From Rhodanobacteraceae bacterium (GTDB lineage Bacteria; Pseudomonadota; Gammaproteobacteria; Xanthomonadales; Rhodanobacteraceae), in the NCBI GenBank assembly GCA_012270595.1, contig JAAXIA010000190.1, forward strand, positions 1-12,030: DNA of 12,030 bases, in the 5' to 3' direction. Shown piece by piece: positions 7,291-12,030 of this stretch. Numbering within the stretch: position 1 is the stretch's first letter; each line of letters opens with the position of its first letter. The notes beneath the pieces were generated by a model that was not told the DNA's origin, searched no databases, and saw only the letters and a list, made by a program, of their open reading frames with translations. The position numbers and the translations under genes were made by a program.

Positions 7291-7299
7291 TGTTATAAT
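7291..7299 (+). promoter_or_regulatory. Extended -10 promoter upstream of rpsH
   Basis: TGTTATAAT is a perfect extended -10 (TG, one base, TATAAT at 7294-7299), which can work with a poor -35. At 17 bp spacing the -35 position reads GCCACA (7271-7276), only 3 of 6 matches. Initiation near 7306 would give a leader of about 90 bases before rpsH. It lies in the 222-base gap that interrupts the otherwise compact spc block, so it plausibly adds transcription of rpsH and the genes behind it, including secY. Confidence 0.65.
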
Positions 7300-7320
7300 T
7301 GCCGTTTCGTGCAAGGTTAG

Positions 7321-7348
7321 GCCCCAAAGGGGCGTTTACATATTTTTT
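7321..7348 (+). terminator. Attenuator-like hairpin in the rpsH leader
   Basis: GCCCC (7321-7325) pairs with GGGGC (7329-7333) across an AAA loop. A T-rich tract follows, GTTT then ACATATTTTTT, ending near 7349. The 5-bp all-GC stem plus interrupted T-tract resembles a weak intrinsic terminator. Placed between a promoter-like signal and rpsH, it could act as an attenuator of the downstream half of the spc operon, or end part of the rpsN transcript. The T-tract is not contiguous with the stem, which weakens the call. Confidence 0.4.
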
Positions 7349-7398
7349 ATTGATTTCCGGGTTTATCGGATATCGGTGCACTATCGCAGGATATTTCC

Positions 7399-7794
7399 AT
7401 GAGCATGACTGATCCCATTGCTGATTTGTTTACACGCATTCGTAACGCCCAGTTGACCAGAAAGAGGGATGTTACTTTGCCATCCTCAAAGCTGAAAATG
7501 GCTGTTGCCAATCTGCTCAAGCAGGAAGGCTATATTCTTGATGCCCACACGAGCGAGGTGGGGAGTAAGCGGGTGCTTGAAATAAAACTTAAGTACATCG
7601 AGGGCCGTCCAGCTATCGAGCGTATATCCCGTGTTTCGCGTTCGGGTCTACGCGTTTATCGTGGCAAAGATGAGCTACCAAAAATTCTTGGTGGCCTGGG
7701 TGTCTCGATCATTTCGACTTCTGCCGGTCTGCTGACCGATGCCCAGGCCCGTGCCAAGGGATTGGGTGGTGAAGTCATCGGCCAGGTTGCATAA
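7399..7794 (+). CDS. rpsH: 30S ribosomal protein S8
   Basis: S8 binds helix 21 of 16S rRNA and in E. coli also represses spc operon translation. The product is 131 residues (E. coli 130). It begins [18 protein letters not shown] and carries the C-terminal signature STSxGxxTD as STSAGLLTD (106-114), then [14 protein letters not shown] 7399 is chosen because AGGA (7388-7391) is 7 bases upstream and family members begin MSMxDPIAD; ATG 7405 is in frame but less well placed. This is the gene behind the internal promoter-like signal, so the likely spc repressor may have its own transcriptional input. Confidence 0.98.
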   Translation: MSMTDPIADLFTRIRNAQLTRKRDVTLPSSKLKMAVANLLKQEGYILDAHTSEVGSKRVLEIKLKYIEGRPAIERISRVSRSGLRVYRGKDELPKILGGLGVSIISTSAGLLTDAQARAKGLGGEVIGQVA

Positions 7795-7805
7795 AGGAGT
7801 CGATG

Positions 7806-8333
7806 ATGGCGCGTGTTATCAAAAAACCGATTACTCTGCCCAAGGGTACCGAAATTAAGCTCGGCGACGAGGCTATTTCCGTGAAGGGACCTAAAGGCAC
7901 GCTTTCTACACGATCTCTGCCGGGTGTGCAGGTAGCAGTGGACAATGATGTCGCCAATGTTTCACTTGCCGAGTCAGGTGAGGATAAATTCGGTGGCACG
8001 CTGCGCGCGCTACTGGCCAATATGGTCAGAGGTGTCTCCGATGGCTATGAGCGCAAACTTGAGTTGGTTGGTGTGGGTTATCGCGCATCCATGAGCGGCA
8101 AGACGCTCCAGCTCAATCTAGGCTTTTCGCATCCTGTGCAGTTTGAGGCACCCGAGGGGATCAGTCTGGAAACGCCATCACCGACCGAGGTATTGGTCAA
8201 AGGTGCCGATAAGCAGGGAGTGGGGCAGGTGGCCGCCAAGATCCGCAGTCTCCGCCCGCCAGAACCCTACAAGGGTAAGGGTGTGCGTTATGCCGGTGAG
8301 CGAATTTCTTTGAAGGAAGCCAAAAAGGCGTAA
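7806..8333 (+). CDS. rplF: 50S ribosomal protein L6
   Basis: L6 binds 23S rRNA near the sarcin-ricin loop and the factor-binding site. The product is 175 residues (E. coli 177), made of two repeated alpha/beta domains. It begins [14 protein letters not shown]; the second domain carries the [23 protein letters not shown] region, and the family signature [11 protein letters not shown] lies near the C-terminus. AAGGAG (7794-7799) lies 6 bases before ATG 7806 and only 3 before the in-frame ATG 7803, so 7806 is preferred. The stop at 8331-8333 lies 29 bases before the chosen rplR start. Confidence 0.97.
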   Translation: MARVIKKPITLPKGTEIKLGDEAISVKGPKGTLSTRSLPGVQVAVDNDVANVSLAESGEDKFGGTLRALLANMVRGVSDGYERKLELVGVGYRASMSGKTLQLNLGFSHPVQFEAPEGISLETPSPTEVLVKGADKQGVGQVAAKIRSLRPPEPYKGKGVRYAGERISLKEAKKA

Positions 8334-8362
8334 TGGTCGATCGGTTTCCAAGGATAATGATG

Positions 8363-8716
8363 ATGAACAAAAATCAAGCCCGTCTGCGTCGTGCGCGCTC
8401 CACGCGCGCCCATATTCGCAAACTGCATGTGGCCCGTTTGTCGGTGCACCGTACCGGCCAGCATTTATATGCGCAGATTTTTGATGCGACAGGTGGGCAG
8501 GTGCTGGCAGCCGCATCAACCTTGCAAAAGTCGGTAAAGGCTGATCTCCATGGCACTAAAAATCTGGCTGCTGCAGCAGCGGTGGGCAAGGCTGTCGCTG
8601 AGCGCGCATTGGATGCGGGGATCCAGTCCGTGGCATTTGATCGCTCTGGCTTCCGTTACCATGGGCGCGTTAAGGCGCTTGCTGAAGCAGCGCGTGAGGC
8701 TGGTTTGCAGTTTTAA
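8363..8716 (+). CDS. rplR: 50S ribosomal protein L18
   Basis: L18 binds 5S rRNA and carries it into the central protuberance with L5. From ATG 8363 the product is 117 residues, the E. coli length. It has a basic N-terminus ([19 protein letters not shown]), then [15 protein letters not shown] (24-38) and the conserved C-terminal [18 protein letters not shown] (92-109). Four in-frame ATGs are possible: 8333, 8357, 8360 and 8363. AAGGA (8350-8354) is 8 bases from 8363, 5 from 8360 and 2 from 8357, so 8363 (or 8360) is best. Start 8333 would overlap the rplF stop but adds ten unconserved residues. Confidence 0.95.
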   Translation: MNKNQARLRRARSTRAHIRKLHVARLSVHRTGQHLYAQIFDATGGQVLAAASTLQKSVKADLHGTKNLAAAAAVGKAVAERALDAGIQSVAFDRSGFRYHGRVKALAEAAREAGLQF

Positions 8717-8730
8717 TGCGCATAGCATAG

Positions 8731-8751
8731 TTGCCAGAGTTGCTCTGGCAA
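8731..8751 (+). other. Perfect 9-bp hairpin in the rplR-rpsE gap
   Basis: TTGCCAGAG (8731-8739) pairs exactly with CTCTGGCAA (8743-8751) across a TTG loop. A second small hairpin, GCGGC (8790-8794) with GCCGC (8798-8802), again with a TTG loop, lies downstream in the same 125-base gap. No T-run follows either stem, so a standard terminator is unlikely. They may shield the rplR 3' end, mark an RNase processing site, or bind a protein controlling rpsE. Confidence 0.6.
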
Positions 8752-8841
8752 TCGTGGTTTGATGCTTAAGGAACTACCTACTATTCCAGGCGGCTTGGCC
8801 GCAAGACTAAAATCTCGGTTTTCCGGGCAAATGGATGAAAC

Positions 8842-9351
8842 ATGTCTTCTAATGATCGTGAAAATTCAGACGGCCTGCTTGAGAAGCTGATTACCGTCAA
8901 TCGCGTGGCCAAGACCGTCAAAGGTGGTCGCCAGATGAGCTTCACTGCGCTGACTGTGGTTGGCGATGGTGAAGGCAGGGTGGGCTTTGGCTATGGTAAA
9001 GCGCGCGAGGTGCCAGTAGCCATTTCCAAGGCGATGGAGCGCGCACGACGTAATATGGTGAGCATTGATCTGAACAACGGTACGTTGTGGTACGCCATCA
9101 AGGCCAATCATGGTGCTGCGCGTGTTTATATGCAGCCCGCCTCCGAGGGTACTGGCGTCATTGCCGGTGGTGCCATGCGCGCGGTGTTGGAAGTCGTCGG
9201 CGTCAAAAACGTGCTGGCTAAAGCGATTGGTTCACGTAACCCAATTAACTTGGTGCGTGCCACCATCAAAGGGTTGCAGGCGATTGCCTCGCCAAAACAG
9301 ATTGCTGCCAAGCGTGGCAAGACCGTGGAAGAGGTATGGGGTCATGGTTGA
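8842..9351 (+). CDS. rpsE: 30S ribosomal protein S5
   Basis: S5 contributes to decoding fidelity and the mRNA entry helicase. The product is 169 residues (E. coli 167). An N-terminal double-stranded RNA-binding-like domain contains the loop [12 protein letters not shown] (19-30), where spectinomycin-resistance changes map in E. coli; it looks wild-type. The C-terminal domain shows [19 protein letters not shown] (109-127) and [11 protein letters not shown] (130-140). The start has only a weak ribosome site (GGAT at 8833-8836), unusual for this operon. The gene follows a 125-base gap with two hairpins and overlaps rpmD by 8 bases. Confidence 0.97.
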   Translation: MSSNDRENSDGLLEKLITVNRVAKTVKGGRQMSFTALTVVGDGEGRVGFGYGKAREVPVAISKAMERARRNMVSIDLNNGTLWYAIKANHGAARVYMQPASEGTGVIAGGAMRAVLEVVGVKNVLAKAIGSRNPINLVRATIKGLQAIASPKQIAAKRGKTVEEVWGHG

Positions 9352-9541
9352 AAAGAATGCAACGACGGCAACCGTGCGTGTGCGACTGGTCAAAGGTCTG
9401 TGTGGGGTGCGTGCTCATCACCGGCTCAGTGTACAGGCGCTGGGTCTTCGCAAACGCAATGATGTCCGCGAACTAAAGGACAGTCCACAGGTTCGCGGTC
9501 TTATCAACAAGGTTAACTACCTGGTCCGGGTTGAGGAGTGA
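9344..9541 (+). CDS. rpmD: 50S ribosomal protein L30
   Basis: L30 is a small peripheral 23S rRNA binding protein of the large subunit. The product is 65 residues, slightly longer than the 59 of E. coli. The core [20 protein letters not shown] (11-30) followed by [17 protein letters not shown], then [16 protein letters not shown], is clearly L30. About seven residues precede the core, as I recall for xanthomonad-type L30. The ATG at 9344 lies inside the end of rpsE, an 8-base overlap in another frame, so translation is probably coupled to rpsE. Confidence 0.96.
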   Translation: MVEKNATTATVRVRLVKGLCGVRAHHRLSVQALGLRKRNDVRELKDSPQVRGLINKVNYLVRVEE

Positions 9542-9548
9542 CTGTGTT

Positions 9549-9980
9549 ATGCATCTCAATGACATAAAACCAGCCAAGGGTTCCCGTAAGTCCTGCCTGC
9601 GGGTGGGGCGGGGAATTGGTTCGGGTTTAGGAAAAACCGCTGGTCGTGGTCACAAGGGGCAGCATGCTCGTGCCGGTGGTACACACAAATATGGTTTTGA
9701 AGGTGGTCAGTTACCTTTGCAGCGCCGCTTACCAAAGGTTGGCTTCCACTCGAAAATGAAGGTGGAAAACCAGGAGGTGTTTTTGTATCAGCTGGCTGGC
9801 CTCAACAGCGAGCAGATTGATCCGATGGTGCTTCGTCAGGCTGGTTTGATTGATCGCAAGGCAAAGAAGATCAAGGTCGTCGCCAAGGGTAAAATTGGGC
9901 GTGCGCTGAAGCTTTCCGGGTTGCTTGTAACGGCGGGTGCCAAGGTTGCCATTGAGGCCGCCGGTGGCAGTGTGGAGTAG
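9549..9980 (+). CDS. rplO: 50S ribosomal protein L15
   Basis: L15 is a late-assembly large-subunit protein that threads through 23S rRNA. The product is 143 residues (E. coli 144). The glycine-rich, basic N-terminal half is typical: VGRGIGSGLGKTAGRGHKGQ (19-38) and GFEGGQLPLQRRLPKVGF (49-66). The C-terminal globular part ends GAKVAIEAAGGSVE. ATG 9549 is chosen because GAGGAG (9533-9538) lies 10 bases ahead; an in-frame TTG at 9531 would give a longer, unconserved start overlapping rpmD. It directly precedes secY with 6 bases between. Confidence 0.97.
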   Translation: MHLNDIKPAKGSRKSCLRVGRGIGSGLGKTAGRGHKGQHARAGGTHKYGFEGGQLPLQRRLPKVGFHSKMKVENQEVFLYQLAGLNSEQIDPMVLRQAGLIDRKAKKIKVVAKGKIGRALKLSGLLVTAGAKVAIEAAGGSVE

Positions 9981-9986
9981 TCGGTA

Positions 9987-11312
9987 GTGGCGACGATCAA
10001 AGGCAAGGCCAAAGCAAAAGCAACCGGCAATCTGAGCGAATTGCGGCAGCGCGTGCTGTTCGTGATTGGTGCCTTGGTGGTGTTTCGTCTGGGTTCATTT
10101 ATTCCGGTGCCTGGCGTTAATCCAGAGGCCATGAGCCATCTGATTAACCACGGTGGTGGTTTGCTGAACATGTTTAACATGTTTTCAGGTGGCTCACTGG
10201 GTCGCTTTTCGGTGTTTGCGCTGGGCGTGATTCCCTACATCTCGGCATCCATTGTGGTGCAAATGATGGGTGCGATATTGCCAAGTTTACAGGCGCTTAA
10301 GAAAGAAGGCGAGGCCGGTCAGCGCACGTTGACGATGTATACCCGTATGGGGACGGTGGCCTTGTCAGCTTTTCAGGCGCTTGGTATCTCCCTGGCCTTG
10401 ATGAAGCAGTCCGCCGGCGGCATGCCGGTGGTTTATATGCAGGGCTATGGCTTTATCGGTTCAGCGGTGGTGGGTTTAACTGCAGGATCCTTATTTTTGA
10501 TGTGGCTCGGTGAGCAGGTTACCGAGCGTGGTATTGGCAACGGCATTTCGCTGCTTATTTTTGCCGGTATTGTGGCAGGGCTTCCCGGAGCCGTCAGTCA
10601 TACCCTGGGCATGGCCAATAATGGTGAGCTTTCAGTTCTGAAATTGCTCATGGTCGTTGTTTTGGTGCTGGTAGTCACTGCATTTTGCGTGTTTATGGAG
10701 CGTGCCCAGCGGCGTATTACCGTCAACTATGCGCGTCGATCCAGTGGTCAGCGGGCATACATGAACCAGACGTCTCATTTGCCGTTGAAGATCAATATGT
10801 CGGGCGTGATTCCTCCTATCTTTGCGTCCAGCTTACTGATGTTCCCAGCCACGGCGGCTACCTGGTTTAGCAGTGGTGGAAAATCACTCTGGTTGCAGGA
10901 TCTTGTCCAGGTGCTTACTCCGGGTGAATCGACCTATAACCTGGTGTACTCGCTGTTGGTCATTGTTTTCGCCTTCTTCTACACGGCTATCGTGTTTAAT
11001 TCGCAGGAAACCGCAGACAACCTTAAACGTTCTGGGGCCTTGATTCCGGGTATCCGTCCGGGAAGATCGACAGCAGAGTATATCGATGCGGTGATGACGC
11101 GTTTGACGGGCATCGGTGCCCTTTATCTAGTGCTTGTGTGTCTGGTTCCTACCTTTATGCAGAGCTACTGGCATGTCCCGTTTTACTTTGGTGGTACCTC
11201 GCTGTTGATCGTGGTCGTGGTGGTGATGGACTTTACGGCGCAAATTCAGGCGCATCTGGTTAGTCATCAGTATGAAGGCTTGCTCAAGAAAGCTAGCTTG
11301 CGGCGCAATTAG
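9987..11312 (+). CDS. secY: Preprotein translocase subunit SecY
   Basis: SecY is the channel subunit of the SecYEG translocase in the inner membrane, passing unfolded preproteins driven by SecA and inserting membrane proteins from the ribosome. The product is 441 residues (E. coli 443), with about ten hydrophobic segments beginning near residue 22. The plug and TM2 region is visible at 57-94 (ending GVIPYISASIVVQMM), GIGNGISLLIFAGI at 182-195, and MSGVIPPIFASS at 271-282. The C5 cytosolic loop GIRPGRST (355-362) holds Arg357, essential for SecA function in E. coli. The start is GTG, with GGAG (9974-9977) 9 bases upstream. Confidence 0.98.
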   Translation: MATIKGKAKAKATGNLSELRQRVLFVIGALVVFRLGSFIPVPGVNPEAMSHLINHGGGLLNMFNMFSGGSLGRFSVFALGVIPYISASIVVQMMGAILPSLQALKKEGEAGQRTLTMYTRMGTVALSAFQALGISLALMKQSAGGMPVVYMQGYGFIGSAVVGLTAGSLFLMWLGEQVTERGIGNGISLLIFAGIVAGLPGAVSHTLGMANNGELSVLKLLMVVVLVLVVTAFCVFMERAQRRITVNYARRSSGQRAYMNQTSHLPLKINMSGVIPPIFASSLLMFPATAATWFSSGGKSLWLQDLVQVLTPGESTYNLVYSLLVIVFAFFYTAIVFNSQETADNLKRSGALIPGIRPGRSTAEYIDAVMTRLTGIGALYLVLVCLVPTFMQSYWHVPFYFGGTSLLIVVVVVMDFTAQIQAHLVSHQYEGLLKKASLRRN

Positions 11313-11436
11313 GCCTTGAGTACCTGGCAACGTAGCTAAAAACGCGATAGGTCTGTCCCAAGGCTTCCCTGTTGAGAGATTTTCAATTACACTGAAGCGC
11401 TTTACTGCGCAAAAAATGTATCGGAGAACGTATATC
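11313..11436 (+). promoter_or_regulatory. secY-rpsM gap, possible alpha-operon leader
   Basis: This 124-base gap carries no rpmJ (L36), which sits here in E. coli. GCCTTG (11313-11318) can pair with CAAGGC (11359-11364). GCGC at 11397-11400 can pair with GCGC at 11407-11410, or either with GCGCGC in codons 2-3 of rpsM (11440-11445). A GGAG site (11423-11426) lies 10 bases before the rpsM ATG. In E. coli, S4 controls the alpha operon through a pseudoknot around the rpsM start; this arrangement is compatible with that but does not prove it. I found no well-matched promoter. Confidence 0.35.
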
Positions 11437-11793
11437 ATGGCGCGCATTGCGGGTGTCAATTTGGCGGCTCAGAAGCATGTCTGGATCGCTTTACAAAGTA
11501 TTTATGGTATTGGTCGCAGTCGGGCAAAAAAGGTGTGCCAGCAGGCCGATCTGGACTTGACTACACCGGTGAAGTCCTTGAGTGAGGGCGAAGTGGAAAA
11601 GCTTCGCCAAGGGATTGGTGGGTATATCGTTGAAGGCGACTTGCGTCGTGAGGTAGGTATGTCCATCAAGCGACTGATGGACCTGGGTTGCTACCGTGGG
11701 TTGCGTCATCGCCGCGGTTTGCCGGTGCGCGGCCAGCGTACGAAGACGAATGCGCGTACCCGTAAGGGACCACGTCGCGCGATTAGAAAGTAA
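11437..11793 (+). CDS. rpsM: 30S ribosomal protein S13
   Basis: S13 lies in the small-subunit head, contacts P-site tRNA through its C-terminal tail and bridges to L5. The product is 118 residues, the E. coli length. It begins [14 protein letters not shown], has the helix-hairpin-helix stretch [11 protein letters not shown] (23-33), the conserved [20 protein letters not shown] signature, and the basic tail [11 protein letters not shown]. The ATG at 11437 is supported by GGAG 10 bases upstream; an in-frame ATG at 11416 would add seven residues not seen in the family. rpsK follows 12 bases later. Confidence 0.98.
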   Translation: MARIAGVNLAAQKHVWIALQSIYGIGRSRAKKVCQQADLDLTTPVKSLSEGEVEKLRQGIGGYIVEGDLRREVGMSIKRLMDLGCYRGLRHRRGLPVRGQRTKTNARTRKGPRRAIRK

Positions 11794-11805
11794 CGGATTC
11801 AAGAC

Positions 11806-12030
11806 ATGGCAAAACCAGTCAAAACCAGGAAAAAGGTCAAGCGCGTGGTGACGGATGCCGTGGCGCATGTGCAAGCATCTTTTAATAACACTATCGTCAC
11901 TATCACCGATCGTCAGGGTAATACTCTCTCGTGGGCTACCGCCGGTGGTGCGGGTTTTCGTGGCTCGCGCAAATCGACTCCGTTTGCGGCTCAGGTCGCT
12001 GCCGAGAAAGCCGTTCGAGCTGCCAGTGAC
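11806..12030 (+). CDS. rpsK: 30S ribosomal protein S11 (N-terminal part)
   Basis: The first 75 codons are present and the window ends before the stop; the full protein is normally about 129 residues. S11 lies on the platform of the small subunit near the mRNA exit and the E site. The sequence begins [23 protein letters not shown], followed by [15 protein letters not shown] and [22 protein letters not shown], which are diagnostic. In the usual alpha operon rpsD, rpoA and rplQ would come next, but they are outside the window. Confidence 0.97.
   Translation, partial: MAKPVKTRKKVKRVVTDAVAHVQASFNNTIVTITDRQGNTLSWATAGGAGFRGSRKSTPFAAQVAAEKAVRAASD

Noticed and set aside
7139..7402. 87-residue TTG-start frame bridging rpsN and rpsH
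   Set aside because: It overlaps the end of rpsN, runs through the extended -10 and the GC hairpin, has no ribosome site, and shows no family resemblance. Its ATGA junction with rpsH is probably fortuitous.
8758..8784. Possible promoter TTTGAT ... TACTAT before rpsE
   Set aside because: The spacing is only 15 bases and the -10 matches 4 of 6 positions, too weak to call.
8762..8890. 42-residue frame beginning MLKELPTIPGG in the rplR-rpsE gap and overlapping rpsE
   Set aside because: No Shine-Dalgarno site, extends into rpsE in another frame, and is not recognisable; short frames of this size are expected by chance.
11372..11393. Possible rpsM promoter TTGAGA with TACACT
   Set aside because: The two boxes are only 10 bases apart, and at normal spacing neither has a credible partner.
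612..12030. A novel system hidden among the ribosomal genes
   Set aside because: Every coding stretch is accounted for by a standard ribosomal protein or SecY in conserved order, all of normal length with key motifs intact. Remaining novelty is limited to the gaps.

Overview
This window is the core of the bacterial ribosomal-protein supercluster (S10, spc and start of alpha operons), entirely on the + strand. It opens with the last codons of what is almost certainly tuf (EF-Tu). After a 585-base gap it runs rpsJ-rplC-rplD-rplW-rplB-rpsS-rplV-rpsC-rplP-rpmC-rpsQ, then rplN-rplX-rplE-rpsN-rpsH-rplF-rplR-rpsE-rpmD-rplO-secY, then rpsM and the first 75 codons of rpsK, which is cut by the window end. 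Every gene is intact and of normal family length. I saw no frameshift, mobile element, CRISPR array, tRNA or rRNA, and no sign of horizontal transfer.

The organism is a gammaproteobacterium. The closest impression from protein wording (S10, L4, S14, L18, L30) is the Xanthomonadales/Lysobacterales side; that is recalled family knowledge, not a search result. The absence of rpmJ (L36) between secY and rpsM fits that lineage better than the enteric arrangement. Base composition looks moderate and even along the window, and Shine-Dalgarno motifs of the AAGGAG type precede many genes.

The genes work as one assembly line. They encode 22 proteins of the two ribosomal subunits, plus SecY, the membrane channel through which new proteins leave the cytoplasm. 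Within the blocks, genes are tightly packed. Stop and start codons overlap at rplD/rplW, rpsS/rplV, rplP/rpmC, rpmC/rpsQ and rpsE/rpmD, which suggests translational coupling.

The parts worth a second look are the four gaps that break this packing. (1) tuf-rpsJ has a structured region after tuf, an 11-bp perfect inverted repeat, and a very strong-looking promoter: an UP-element-like A/T block, GTGACA, 18 bp, TATAAT and a GC-rich discriminator. Its leader carries a GAGA-tetraloop hairpin that could be an L4-type attenuator. (2) rpsN-rpsH (222 bases) holds a perfect extended -10 and a GCCCC/GGGGC hairpin followed by a T-rich tract. (3) rplR-rpsE (125 bases) holds a 9-bp perfect hairpin. (4) secY-rpsM (124 bases) has no rpmJ and a possible S4-type leader. 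I found no evidence for a new biological system; the unexplained content is regulatory and RNA-structural.
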